Assembly (NCBI RefSeq): GCF_018614615.1
Contig: NZ_JAGGOK010000035.1
Coordinates: 1-64,000, forward strand
DNA: 64,000 nt
Reading direction: 5' to 3'
From: Streptomyces sp. ISL-100
GTDB taxonomy: Bacteria > Actinomycetota > Actinomycetes > Streptomycetales > Streptomycetaceae
Part shown: piece by piece, positions 15,205-23,994 of the stretch
Layout: each line of letters begins with the position of its first letter
Numbering within the stretch: position 1 is the first letter of the stretch
Program-made: the position numbers and the translations under genes
Notes under the pieces: model-generated
Told to the model about the DNA's origin: nothing
The model's input: only the letters and a program-made list of their open reading frames with translations
Database searches by the model: none

Positions 15205-16497
15205 ATGCCCTCGGAACACTCAGGTCCCTTCGAAGAAGAACTCGGTGACGCGCTCCGCCGAACCGGCGACGGCTTCTCCAGCGAGCGCCCCGCCGGGCTC
15301 GTCGACGCAGGTATGGCCCGCGGCCGCCGCGCCCTGCGGCGCCGGCGCATCGCCGCCGTGACCGGCAGCATGGCGGCGCTCGCACTGGTGGGCACGGTGG
15401 GGGCGTACGCGGGCGGACTGGTGGGCGGCGGCACCGGGGGCGTCTCGGTGGCGGGTCCCGCCCCGGTGGCCCCTGCGGCGCCCGCCGCTCCCCCGAAGGG
15501 GCGGACGGGGCCGGGAGCGGTCTCCCCCGACGACATGATCCAGACGTTCAAGAGTGTGCTGCCCGTCGGAGAGCTGGTCGACGCGGAGGCTCGCGGCACG
15601 GGTGACAAGCTGGGCCCTGCGGTCTTCGGCGTCATCGACGACGGCAAGGGAAAGGCGGCGATCACGCTCAGCCTGATTCGCGTCGACCCCGGTTCGGAGT
15701 CCTCCCGCCAGCAGATCGAGTGCCCGGACCAGACCTACGTCCCGCACGACGCGTGCAGCAGCAAGAAGCTGGACGACGGCTCCACGCTGATGCTTTTCCA
15801 GGGGTACGAGTACCCCGACCGCCGCGTGGACACGAAGTCCTGGCGCGCCACGGTCATCACGCCGCAGGGCTACCTCGTCGACGTGAGCGAATGGAACGCC
15901 CCGGCGCAGAAGGACGCGGCCATCAGCCGTCCGAACCCGCCACTGTCCACGGCGCAATTGGGCGCCCTGGCCACCTCGCCCAAGTGGCACAAGGCGCTGA
16001 ATGACCTGCCGGGGGCCGGGAGTGTGGAGGAGCCGGCCGACGCACCGAAGACGGATCCCGCCGAATTCTCGACGCTGTTCAAGTCGCTGCTGCCCGAGGG
16101 CCTGGCGACGTCCACCGAAGGCGGCCAGGTCGATTCCGCCTACGTCACGGTGGACGACGGCAAGGGCAAGAGCCTGGTCGAGGCGGGGGTGCAGCGGGGG
16201 ATGGGGGCGGTGCTGGGCGACCTGAAGAAGACCGGTGAGGTCACCACGCTGCCCGACGGGACGACCGTCATCGAGCGTCGTGGCGCGGGTGACAAGGACG
16301 TGGCGGGTGCCGTGATGTGGACGGCCGACGTGTTCAGGAAGAACGGCGACCGTGTCACGATCTCGGCGCTGAACTCGGACACGCATCACAACGCCCCCAC
16401 CCGCGTCGAGCCCGCGCTCAGCATGAAGCAGCTCAGGGCCATCGCACTCAGCGACAAGTGGTACGACCTGGAGGGCATGCGGGGGGCGGCGAAGTAG
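15205..16497 (+). CDS. membrane-anchored partner of the SigE-family factor
   Basis: The 430-residue protein has a cytoplasmic N-terminus (about 1-47, ending in RRALRRRRIAA), a single transmembrane helix (about 48-72, VTGSMAALALVGTVGAYAGGLV) and a large external part made of two related repeats. Each repeat has the pattern PDDM/PAEF-TxFKSLLPxG followed by VDDGKGK (about 105-215 and 265-385). That duplicated extracytoplasmic domain is not one I recognise. Position after the sigma gene and topology suggest it senses an envelope signal and controls the sigma factor, but the short N-terminus has no recognisable zinc anti-sigma motif (HxxxCxxC). Confidence 0.75.
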   Translation: MPSEHSGPFEEELGDALRRTGDGFSSERPAGLVDAGMARGRRALRRRRIAAVTGSMAALALVGTVGAYAGGLVGGGTGGVSVAGPAPVAPAAPAAPPKGRTGPGAVSPDDMIQTFKSVLPVGELVDAEARGTGDKLGPAVFGVIDDGKGKAAITLSLIRVDPGSESSRQQIECPDQTYVPHDACSSKKLDDGSTLMLFQGYEYPDRRVDTKSWRATVITPQGYLVDVSEWNAPAQKDAAISRPNPPLSTAQLGALATSPKWHKALNDLPGAGSVEEPADAPKTDPAEFSTLFKSLLPEGLATSTEGGQVDSAYVTVDDGKGKSLVEAGVQRGMGAVLGDLKKTGEVTTLPDGTTVIERRGAGDKDVAGAVMWTADVFRKNGDRVTISALNSDTHHNAPTRVEPALSMKQLRAIALSDKWYDLEGMRGAAK

Positions 16498-16525
16498 TCC
16501 TCGCCGTACGGCACGTCACGTCACT

Positions 16526-18217
16526 TCACTTCGCGTCGGCGTAGCACTCCACGACCGCCGTCGTGAAGGGGAAGCGCACCGGCGTCTCCCCGAAGGCGAT
16601 CCGCCCGGCCAGATCACCGGCCGCGCGGATCGCCTCCGCGACTGTCTGTGCCTCTTCGGCGGGGCAGTGCACGATCACTTCGTCGTGCTGGAAGAACACC
16701 AGCTCCGCCCGGAGCCCCGCGGCCTTCAGGCTCTGCCGCAGCGCCGCCATCATCAGCAGCGCCCAGTCGGCGGCGCTGCCCTGCACGACGAAGTTACGGG
16801 TGAAGCGGCCCCGCGCCCGGGCGTTCGACGACGCGTACCCCGGCGTGAACTCGCCGCCGCTCGAAGCTTGTTCGGGCTCGTCCTGCGGAATGCCGGCTTC
16901 ACCTTCGTCGCCGGAGCCCACCGCCGGCGGACAGGTCCGGCCCAGCCACGTCCGTACGAGCCGCTTCTCCTCGCCCGCGCGCGCCGCGTCGTCCACATAC
17001 GCGACGGCACGCGGGAAGCGTCTTCGCAGCGCGGCCAGATTCTTCAGACCGTCCCCGGAGGTCTGCCCGTACACAGCGCCGAGCACGGCGAGCTTCGCCA
17101 TGTCGCGGTCGCCGGCGAACGCGCGGTCCGACACCGCCTTGTAGAGGTCGCCGGGCTGCCCCGCCACGTCCATCAGCCCCGGGTCGCGGGAGATCGCGGC
17201 CAGCACCCGCGGCTCCATCTGGTCCGCGTCGGCGACCACGAGCCGCCAGCCGTCGTCGGCGATCACCGCGCGCCGGATCACCTTCGGGATCTGGAGCGCG
17301 CCGCCGCCATTGGTGACCCACCGGCCGGTGATCGTGCCGCCCGGCAGGTACTGGGGTCTGAACCTGCCCGCGCGGACCCAGCCCTGGAGCCAGCCCCAGC
17401 CGTGCGCCGTATAGATCCGGTACAGCTTTTTGTACGCGATCAGCGGTTCCACCGCCGGATGGTCGACCTCCTCCAGCTCCCATCGCCGTGTGGACTTCAC
17501 CTTGATCCCGGCCTGCGCGAAAGCCTTGATCACATCGGCGGGCAGCTCGGGCCGTACGCGTCTGCCGAACGCCGCCGAGATCTCGTCCGTCAGCTCCGCC
17601 ATGCGGCGCGGGTCGCCGCCGCCGGCGTACCGCTCGCCGAGCAGTTCGTCCAGCACCGCCCGGTGCACGTCCGCCCGCCACGGCAGCCCCGCGCCGTTCA
17701 TCTCGGCGGCCACCAGCATCCCCGCCGACTCGGCGGCGGTCAGCAGCCGCATCCGGTCGGGGTACTCAGCAGCGCCGTGCCTGTGCTGCTGATCGGCGTA
17801 CACCTCCAGCAGGTCCTCGAACGGCACCGGGACCGGCTGCGGCTCGAAGAGCGAGGACTGGGAGCCGGGCTCGGCGGGGCGCTGCGGGGGGTCGGGGGGC
17901 ACGGGGTGGTTGTGCAGCCGCGCCCAGGCGGCGGCTGCCGAGTGCGGTTCGCCGTGGCGGCCCTCGTGGCCCAGCAGGAGCGACTCGGCGTCCTCGATGT
18001 CGTAGCACCGCTCTACGCGGACGCCTGCGGCGAGCAGGCGCGGGTAGATCTCGGCGGTGGAGCGCCACACCCAGCGGCCGACGCCCGGGCGGGAGCCGAT
18101 CGCCGTCGCGAGGTCGGGTTCTTTACGCACGTCACCGGCCGGCCGCCCGTCCCGCCCCAGCGGCACGAGCAGCGCCCCACCTCCGTCCGTCGCGGTGACG
18201 GCCCAGCGATCGCTCAT
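16526..18217 (-). CDS. family A DNA polymerase, 3'-5' exonuclease/polymerase type
   Basis: The 563-residue protein has the family A palm: motif A DADQMEPRVLA (about 330), motif B RDMAKLAVLGAVYGQTSGDG (about 375) and motif C QHDEVIVH (about 525). The N-terminal ~150 residues take the place of the 3'-5' exonuclease domain but lack obvious DxE residues. There is no 5' nuclease domain, and the whole is about 60% of PolA length. It is the actinomycete protein usually called bifunctional 3'-5' exonuclease/DNA polymerase, thought to act in repair or translesion synthesis. Motif A in true Pol I is DYSQIELR, so Tyr and Ile are replaced here. Start 18217 (MSDRW) was chosen because the sequence upstream is the intergenic repeat. 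Confidence 0.88.
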   Translation of the reverse strand: MSDRWAVTATDGGGALLVPLGRDGRPAGDVRKEPDLATAIGSRPGVGRWVWRSTAEIYPRLLAAGVRVERCYDIEDAESLLLGHEGRHGEPHSAAAAWARLHNHPVPPDPPQRPAEPGSQSSLFEPQPVPVPFEDLLEVYADQQHRHGAAEYPDRMRLLTAAESAGMLVAAEMNGAGLPWRADVHRAVLDELLGERYAGGGDPRRMAELTDEISAAFGRRVRPELPADVIKAFAQAGIKVKSTRRWELEEVDHPAVEPLIAYKKLYRIYTAHGWGWLQGWVRAGRFRPQYLPGGTITGRWVTNGGGALQIPKVIRRAVIADDGWRLVVADADQMEPRVLAAISRDPGLMDVAGQPGDLYKAVSDRAFAGDRDMAKLAVLGAVYGQTSGDGLKNLAALRRRFPRAVAYVDDAARAGEEKRLVRTWLGRTCPPAVGSGDEGEAGIPQDEPEQASSGGEFTPGYASSNARARGRFTRNFVVQGSAADWALLMMAALRQSLKAAGLRAELVFFQHDEVIVHCPAEEAQTVAEAIRAAGDLAGRIAFGETPVRFPFTTAVVECYADAK

Positions 18218-18270
18218 GGGTGCGAGTCTGGCACCCGGCACTGACAACGACCGTGCCCTGGCCCTGGCCC

Positions 18271-18401
18271 TGCGGGGCTTTCCCCTACCCGCCCCTTCCC
18301 GCTGCAACATTCTGCGGCTCCGTGAGGGGCGCTGCCCCAGACCCCGGTCCTCAAGCGCCGGAGGGCTCAAGGGGTGCGGGAGCCATATCCAGCCCGTCCG
18401 G
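18271..18401. repeat. Streptomyces intergenic repeat, copy B
   Basis: Begins with the same TGCGGGGCTTTCCCCTACCC as copy A (6187) and ends with ATCCAGCCCGTCCGG (18387-18401), which recurs at 61253. Between them are GCGCTGCCCCAGACCCC and CAAGCGCCGGAGG, the same family in both orientations. It fills the gap between the convergent polymerase and ABC permease genes. Confidence 0.65.
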
Positions 18402-18469
18402 GGTCTGAGGCTTGCCCCAGTTCAGGAAGGGGCGGGGTGGGGAAAAGCCGGCGCAGCGAGCCCCGGCCT

Positions 18470-20617
18470 TCAGCGGTCGGCGCGAGCCCAAGGGCAGGTC
18501 AGCACCCCCGCCAGCGCCGCCACCACCGCGCACGCCCCTGTCGCCAGCCCCACCTCCACCCACGGCACAGCCACCACCACCCGCACCGACAAGCCGCCCA
18601 GCGCCGCCCCCACCCCCGCCAGGCTGACCGCCGACACCGCCGCTCCCAGCACCGCGCCGATCGCCACCGCGAACAGCGACTCGCCCGCGACGACCCACAG
18701 CACCTGCGCCCGCGTCGCGCCGCTCAGCCGCAGCGAGCTCAGCTCCGCCGACCGGGCCGAGTTGGCCATCAGAAGCGTGTTGGCCAGCGCGATGGCCGTG
18801 TAGACGAGGGCGATGCCCAGCACCAGCCACAGCCCGTTGCGGGTCGTCGAACTCGTCCGAGGATGGCTGGCCGCAAGCCAGTCGTCGACCGTGGCGACCT
18901 GCCCCCCGGTCATCGAGCCCAGCGCGGCGGCGACGGCCCCCGCCTCCGCCCCCTCCAACAGCTTTACGTCGATACGGTCGACCGGCGCCGACGGCGCGTT
19001 CGCAGCGGTGACGTACGCACCGTTGTCCCCCGTCCCCTCCGCCAGCACTGCCACGATCCGCAGCGTCACCGCGCGCCCGTCGCCGAGCCACACATCGACC
19101 TGCCGGCCCACCACAGGCCGCTCCCACTCCTCGTTGACGACGATCGACCGGTCGTCCAGATCCCGCACATCGCCCGCGACCACCGGCAGCCGGCCGACCT
19201 CCGCCAGCGCCGCCGGATCGGTCACCGCGCGCGCGTCGGAACGGATCAGCGCGCTGCGCTCCTCCCGTACGTACACAGCGGTGGACGCCGACGGCGAGAG
19301 CGTCGCACCCGCCACCCGGCCGCCACCGACTCGAAGTCCGCCCCTATCTCCCGTCACCACCAGATCCGCCGCCGTCCGCGCCCGCGCCTCCCCCGCCTTC
19401 GACGCCGTGATCGTCTCGGCGGACCCGAGCAGCGAACCCGCGAGCGCCACCGTGATGAGCACGGGCGCGGCAATGGCGGCGGTACGGCGCAGCGAGGCGG
19501 CCGTGTTCTCGCGGACCAGCATCCCGATCGCCCCCGGCAGCGGCAGGGCGCGCGCCACAGGACGTACGAGAAGGGGAGCGAGCAGCGCCACAGCCACGAT
19601 CAGGACCATGGGCTGAGTGGTGTACGTCTTGCGCTTGAGCAGGTCGGAAGGGTCGGTGGCGAGGGACCACACCAGCAGGCCGACCCCGGCCAGCAGCAGC
19701 CCGTACCCCAGCAGCCGCCGCCCGAGCGGCATCGCGGCGCTGTCGACGGACGACTCGCGCAGTGCCTCGGCGGGGCCGATGCGCCCGGCCCGCCACGACG
19801 CGGCCCAGGCCCCGGCAAGCGCCACCAGCAGCCCCGTCCAGAAGGCGGCGTGCAGCGGCCAGGACTCGTCGCCGATGGCGAACCACTCCGGCGCCAGCCC
19901 GCCGTCCACCATGGCGCGGGCCAGCCGGGGCGCGCCCCACACCCCCAACTGGCACCCGGCACCACCCGCGAGCACACCCACCACGGCGGCTTCGGTGAGC
20001 AGCAGCCGCCGCAGCTGGCCGGGCGTGGCGCCGGCGGTCCGCAGCAGCCCGAACTCGCGCCTGCGCACCGCGACGGCGAAGGCGAACGTCGACGCGACGA
20101 CGAAGACCGACACGAAGGTGGTGATGCCACCGGCCGTCCCCAGCGCCGAATTCACCGCCACCAGCGCCTCGGCGTCCTGCTCGACCCACGGATCGGCGAG
20201 CCGCCGCTCGTCCCCGGTCAGGACCCGGGCCCGCTCCCCGGCAACCCGCCGCACCGCTTCAACCGGAGCGTCCACCCCCACCGCGTCCACCGCATCACCG
20301 GCGGAGTCCACCACCACAGGGCCCAGCTTCCGCAACTCACCCACCAGCCGCGCGTCCACCAACCCCGGATGCTCCAGCTTCTTCGACACCCATGCCGTGC
20401 CCGGCCCCCGCTCCACCTCCACCGTCAGCCGGTCCATCCCCATCACCACCACCGGCGACGCGGCGAACCGCTCGGGCGCGCGCTCCGGCGGGTCCAAGGT
20501 CGAGGCGAGGCCGAGCCCCATGATCGTGGTCAGGCTGACGCCGATCGCCAGCGCCACGAAGCTGCCGGAAAAAGTGGCCCAGCGACTGCGCAGCGTACTC
20601 AGAGCGACGATCAGCAC
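18470..20617 (-). CDS. ABC transporter permease, two FtsX domains
   Basis: The 715-residue membrane protein has an N-terminal helix (about 12-40), then two FtsX/MacB permease domains of three helices each (about 165-280, with the typical RRREFGLLRTAGATPGQLRRLLL; and about 590-710, with SARSAELSSLRLSGATRAQVLW), plus extra helices around 300-400. This is the long actinomycete form of the MacB-like family, which exports peptides or lipids or resists antimicrobials. Its start overlaps the end of the ATPase gene by 7 bases, so the two are translationally coupled. The substrate is not known. Confidence 0.88.
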   Translation of the reverse strand: MLIVALSTLRSRWATFSGSFVALAIGVSLTTIMGLGLASTLDPPERAPERFAASPVVVMGMDRLTVEVERGPGTAWVSKKLEHPGLVDARLVGELRKLGPVVVDSAGDAVDAVGVDAPVEAVRRVAGERARVLTGDERRLADPWVEQDAEALVAVNSALGTAGGITTFVSVFVVASTFAFAVAVRRREFGLLRTAGATPGQLRRLLLTEAAVVGVLAGGAGCQLGVWGAPRLARAMVDGGLAPEWFAIGDESWPLHAAFWTGLLVALAGAWAASWRAGRIGPAEALRESSVDSAAMPLGRRLLGYGLLLAGVGLLVWSLATDPSDLLKRKTYTTQPMVLIVAVALLAPLLVRPVARALPLPGAIGMLVRENTAASLRRTAAIAAPVLITVALAGSLLGSAETITASKAGEARARTAADLVVTGDRGGLRVGGGRVAGATLSPSASTAVYVREERSALIRSDARAVTDPAALAEVGRLPVVAGDVRDLDDRSIVVNEEWERPVVGRQVDVWLGDGRAVTLRIVAVLAEGTGDNGAYVTAANAPSAPVDRIDVKLLEGAEAGAVAAALGSMTGGQVATVDDWLAASHPRTSSTTRNGLWLVLGIALVYTAIALANTLLMANSARSAELSSLRLSGATRAQVLWVVAGESLFAVAIGAVLGAAVSAVSLAGVGAALGGLSVRVVVAVPWVEVGLATGACAVVAALAGVLTCPWARADR

Positions 20618-21336
20618 GGCGTACGCTCCAGACCGGTCATCCGGGCCGCGACCTGCTCGGCGGTGGGGGAACGGACCTCGTCCGCGACGCGGCCGTCGAC
20701 CAGGAAGACCACCCGGTCCGCGTACGAAGCGGCCACCGGATCGTGCGTCACCATCACGATGGTCTGCGCCTCCGCGTCCACCAACTCCCGCAGCATCACC
20801 AGCACATCACGGCTGGTCGAGGAGTCCAGAGCCCCCGTCGGCTCGTCCGCGAACAGCACCGCCGGCCGCGTGATCAGCGCCCGCGCGATCGCCACCCGCT
20901 GCTGCTGGCCACCCGACATCCGGGCGGGCCGGTGCCCGGCCCGCCCGCCGAGGCCGACCCGGGTGAGTGCCGCCCGTACCTCCGTACGCGACGGGCGCCG
21001 GCCGGCCAGCCGCAGCGGCAGCGAGACGTTCTGCGCGGCGGTCAGCGAGGGCAGCAGGTTGAACGCCTGGAACACGAAGCCGATCCGGTCCCGCCGCAGC
21101 AGAGTGAGCCTGCGCTCGCTCAGCCCGCCCAGCTCGGTGCCGCCGACGGTGACCGTCCCGGAGGTGGGCCGGTCGAGCCCCGCCGCACACTGCAGCAGCG
21201 TGGATTTGCCGGAACCCGAAGGCCCCATGACGGCGGTGAAAGTCCCACTGCCGAAGTCGATGTCGACCCCGTCGAGGGCTTTGACCTCGCCGTATGTCCT
21301 GTGGAGTGCGGTCAGCCGCACGGCCGGTGTGAGCAT
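20611..21336 (-). CDS. ABC transporter ATPase (LolD/MacB type)
   Basis: A complete 241-residue ATPase: Walker A MGPSGSGKSTLLQC, Q-loop FVFQAFNLLPSL, signature MSGGQQQRVAIARAL, Walker B AVLFADEPTGALD and H-loop VMVTHDPVAA. It powers the FtsX permease encoded immediately after, with overlapping ends. It is closely related to the decayed ATPase at 9059, sharing LPLRLAGRR and the same spacing. The short upstream interval 21337-21405 should hold the promoter; no regulator gene is adjacent. Confidence 0.92.
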   Translation of the reverse strand: MLTPAVRLTALHRTYGEVKALDGVDIDFGSGTFTAVMGPSGSGKSTLLQCAAGLDRPTSGTVTVGGTELGGLSERRLTLLRRDRIGFVFQAFNLLPSLTAAQNVSLPLRLAGRRPSRTEVRAALTRVGLGGRAGHRPARMSGGQQQRVAIARALITRPAVLFADEPTGALDSSTSRDVLVMLRELVDAEAQTIVMVTHDPVAASYADRVVFLVDGRVADEVRSPTAEQVAARMTGLERTPC

Positions 21337-21405
21337 GTGCCCAGACTTCCGCGCCGCGGCCCCCCGGGCACGACCCCCGAGCCGACTCCTGGGGTATGGC
21401 TGGCC

Positions 21406-22239
21406 CTACCTGCTCAGGTGGCCTACCGCCTCCACATACACATCCAGCGCCGACCGAGGCGCCCGCCCCAGCAGCCGCGCAAGCTCGCTCTCCTTACCCT
21501 CGCCCCCGTCCATGAAGGCGCCCGCGACAGCGGAGTACGTCCCCACCAGCATCGGCACCTGGAAGGCGGTGGCATTGCCCGACGCCGCGATCGCCGCCCT
21601 CGCCGCCGCCAGGCTCCCCGGCTCGTACGGCACGGAAAGAGCCGCCGCCAAGTCCACGCCGCCCAGCGCCCGTTCCCCGGTCAGCTCGTACGTACGCCCC
21701 GCATGCGACGCCGCCGACACCGCGACCCGCGCCGCCACCTCCGCCAGGTCCTCCCGTGCCACCGCGGCGAGTCGGCCGTCGCCCAGCGGTGCGGTGATCC
21801 GCCCGTCGGGGCCGGGCGCCGCGATGTAGGCCAGGAACTCGGCGTACAGCCCATTGCGCAGCACAGTCCACTCCAGCCGGCTGCTCCCGCGCAGGCGCCG
21901 CTCGGTCCAGCGGTGCGCGAGCGCGTACGGCAGGTGGTCACCGTCGGACGACAGGCTCGTATAGACGATGTGCCGTACGCCCGCGTCCTCGGCAGCGGAG
22001 ATCGCCGCCTCGTGGCGTGCGATGACGACGTCGTCCTCCCCCTCCCCGGCGGAGATCAGCAGCAGCGTCCCGATCCCGGAAAAGCCCTCGAGCAGGGACG
22101 CCGGGTCGTCGAAGTCGATACGGCGGCCCCCAGGAGCGGGGTTCCTCGTACCCAGCACTACGTCCTCGCGGCCCGCCAGGCGCTGTGAAACGAGCTGCCC
22201 GAGGCCGCCGGATGCGCCGGTGACCAGGATCTTCGACAT
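21406..22239 (-). CDS. NAD(P)H quinone oxidoreductase, NmrA/QorB-like
   Basis: This 277-residue atypical SDR has the dinucleotide loop VTGASGGLG at the N-terminus, LLLISAGE, TVLRNGLYAEFLA and a C-terminal SALDVYVEAVGHL segment that aligns by eye with the end of E. coli YtfG/QorB (TTLAESVSHLF). The family reduces quinones with NAD(P)H. GGGGAGAG precedes ATG 22239. It is divergent from a HxlR regulator across 87 bases, the same arrangement as qorA/qorR-type redox pairs, so redox or electrophile control is likely. Confidence 0.85.
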   Translation of the reverse strand: MSKILVTGASGGLGQLVSQRLAGREDVVLGTRNPAPGGRRIDFDDPASLLEGFSGIGTLLLISAGEGEDDVVIARHEAAISAAEDAGVRHIVYTSLSSDGDHLPYALAHRWTERRLRGSSRLEWTVLRNGLYAEFLAYIAAPGPDGRITAPLGDGRLAAVAREDLAEVAARVAVSAASHAGRTYELTGERALGGVDLAAALSVPYEPGSLAAARAAIAASGNATAFQVPMLVGTYSAVAGAFMDGGEGKESELARLLGRAPRSALDVYVEAVGHLSR

Positions 22240-22261
22240 GGAATGACTCTCCCCGCGTTCG

Positions 22262-22286
22262 TGGTTCCTCTTGGTAACTGGGACCA
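22262..22286. promoter_or_regulatory. candidate HxlR operator
   Basis: TGGTTCC at 22262-22268 and GGGACCA at 22280-22286 form an imperfect 7-bp inverted repeat (one mismatch) with an 11-base spacer TCTTGGTAACT. It lies between the divergent qorB-like and hxlR-like genes, where a winged-helix dimer of the HxlR family would be expected to bind. Confidence 0.5.
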
Positions 22287-22326
22287 TCGTCGGTGGCGGC
22301 GCGCGATCGCGTAAGGAGGCACATTG

Positions 22327-22737
22327 ATGTCAGTGGGGCACACGGAAGTAACCACCGACCCCGTGATCAGCTGTGACGAATCACAGGAGGACTGCGGAAT
22401 CCGCGACGTACTGGACCGGCTCGGCGACAAGTGGTCGGTCCTGGTCGTGGTCGAACTGGCCGCCGGTGTCCGTCGGTTCAGGCAGCTCCAGCGCGCCCTG
22501 CCCGGCATCTCGCAGCGCATGCTGACCCTGACCGTCCGGCGCCTGGAGCGCGGCCTGCTGTCGCGGACCGTCCACCCGACGGTTCCGCCGCAGGTCGAGT
22601 ACGAGCTGACGCCGATGGGTCACTCCTTCACTCACGTGCTCAAGGCCCTGTCGGTCTGGTCCCTGGACCACCGGGAGGCGATGGCCGACTGCCGCAGCGC
22701 ATGGGACGCGGCCAACCCGGACTCGGGAATCCGCTGA
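22327..22737 (+). CDS. HxlR-family redox-type regulator
   Basis: The 136-residue winged-helix protein follows the HxlR/DUF24 pattern: C-GIRDVLDRLGDKWSVLVVVEL at the N-terminus and FRQLQRALPGISQRMLTLTVRRLERGLL as the recognition helix and wing. Cys16 and Cys23 lie before the domain; Cys at this place is the redox switch in QorR and YodB/HypR relatives. AAGGAGG precedes ATG 22327. Its stop overlaps the next start as TGATG, which couples it to the DUF2786 gene. Confidence 0.88.
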   Translation: MSVGHTEVTTDPVISCDESQEDCGIRDVLDRLGDKWSVLVVVELAAGVRRFRQLQRALPGISQRMLTLTVRRLERGLLSRTVHPTVPPQVEYELTPMGHSFTHVLKALSVWSLDHREAMADCRSAWDAANPDSGIR

Positions 22738-23921
22738 TGGAGCAGATCGAGAAGGCCGTCGCGGCAGCCGTGTACGCCGCCGACGGCAACGCCGGCCTGG
22801 ACCTCGGTGCCTCGCTCATAGCCGCCGCCCCCTGGGCCGAAGCGGGCCGCGAACTCCTGCGCCGGGGTGAGGAGTTCGTACGCCGCGCCTGGGAGCGAGG
22901 CTGGCAGCCCGCCGATGTCGTACGCATGGTCCGCCGCGACCTGGACGAGCGCCACGTACGCCTCACCGTGGACCTGATCGCGGCAGAGAACCGCAGGTAC
23001 GCCGCCACGGCCCCCCGCTGGCAGACCCAGCTCCGCGACCTGGAGGCGACGGAACCGTGGTGGGGCAGCGACGAGAGTTACGCCGACGCGCTCGCGGCCC
23101 GCGAGCGAGCGGACCGCTTCTCGCTCGCCACATCACTCCTCGAACTCTTCCGCCTCCTCGTCCGGCTTCCCGCGATCGAGCCGGTGGGCCCGCCCCCGGG
23201 CGAGCCCGTGCACGTACGCCCGCACTCACCCACCCCCGACGAGCCGCGCATGCTCACCCGCATCCGCGCGCTGCTGGCCAAGGCGGAGGCGACGGACTAC
23301 CCGGAGGAGGCGGAAGCCCTCACCACCAAGGCGCAGGAGCTGATGGCGCGCCACAGCATCGACGCCGCGCTGCTCGCAGCCCAGGGGCACACCGGTGACG
23401 TGCCGGTCGCGTGCCGGATCGGCGTCGACGCGCCGTACGAGACGGCCAAGGCGGTCCTGCTCGACGCCGCCGCCTCCGCGAACCGCTGCCGCGCGGTGTG
23501 GAACAGCGGCCTCGGCTTCTCCACGGTCGTCGGCTTCGAACCCGACCTGGAATCCGTCGAGCTGCTCTACACCTCGCTCCTCGTGCAGGGCACGGCGGCG
23601 ATGACCCGGGCGGAGGCGGCCCAGCGAGCAGGCGGCCGCAAGCGTACGAAGGCCTTCCGCCAGGCGTTCCTGACGGCGTACGCCAGCCGGGTCGGCCACC
23701 GCCTGTCCGAGGCGACGGAACACGTCACCGAGGAGGCGGGCGGCTCCCTGCTGCCGGTGCTGGCGGCGCGGGACGTGGCGGTGGAGGACCGCGCGGAGCG
23801 GATGTTCCCGCAGACGACGTCGACGCGGGTACGGGGCGTCAACGACCACGCGGGCTGGGAACACGGCACGGCCGCCGCGGACCGGGCAACGATGCCGCGC
23901 CATCCCGGCGTGACCCGCTGA
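22737..23921 (+). CDS. DUF2786 domain protein
   Basis: The 394-residue soluble protein begins at the ATG that overlaps the HxlR stop by one base. Residues about 167-205 carry the DUF2786 helical pattern (RIRALLAKAEATDYPEEAEAL, then TKAQELMARHSID); a longer conserved C-terminal part with a basic stretch (AGGRKRTKAFRQAFLTAYASRVGHR) follows. The family's function is unknown; basic DNA/RNA-binding surfaces are suggested by the Arg/Lys content. No catalytic motif is recognisable. Confidence 0.82.
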   Translation: MEQIEKAVAAAVYAADGNAGLDLGASLIAAAPWAEAGRELLRRGEEFVRRAWERGWQPADVVRMVRRDLDERHVRLTVDLIAAENRRYAATAPRWQTQLRDLEATEPWWGSDESYADALAARERADRFSLATSLLELFRLLVRLPAIEPVGPPPGEPVHVRPHSPTPDEPRMLTRIRALLAKAEATDYPEEAEALTTKAQELMARHSIDAALLAAQGHTGDVPVACRIGVDAPYETAKAVLLDAAASANRCRAVWNSGLGFSTVVGFEPDLESVELLYTSLLVQGTAAMTRAEAAQRAGGRKRTKAFRQAFLTAYASRVGHRLSEATEHVTEEAGGSLLPVLAARDVAVEDRAERMFPQTTSTRVRGVNDHAGWEHGTAAADRATMPRHPGVTR

Positions 23922-23937
23922 TTCCGTGGACGACGAA

Positions 23938-23965
23938 GGCCGCGGCCCCGTGAGGAGCCGCGGCC
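23938..23965. terminator. hairpin, 9-bp perfect stem
   Basis: GGCCGCGGC at 23938-23946 is the exact reverse complement of GCCGCGGCC at 23957-23965, with a 10-base loop. It separates the convergent DUF2786 and lipoprotein genes and can serve both. Confidence 0.8.
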
Positions 23966-23994
23966 TCGTACGATCCGAAACGTAAGTCAGTACG

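Noticed and set aside
18374..21829. Plus-strand open frame of about 1150 codons
   Set aside because: It is antisense to the ABC permease and ATPase genes and has no domain; codon-pattern artefact.
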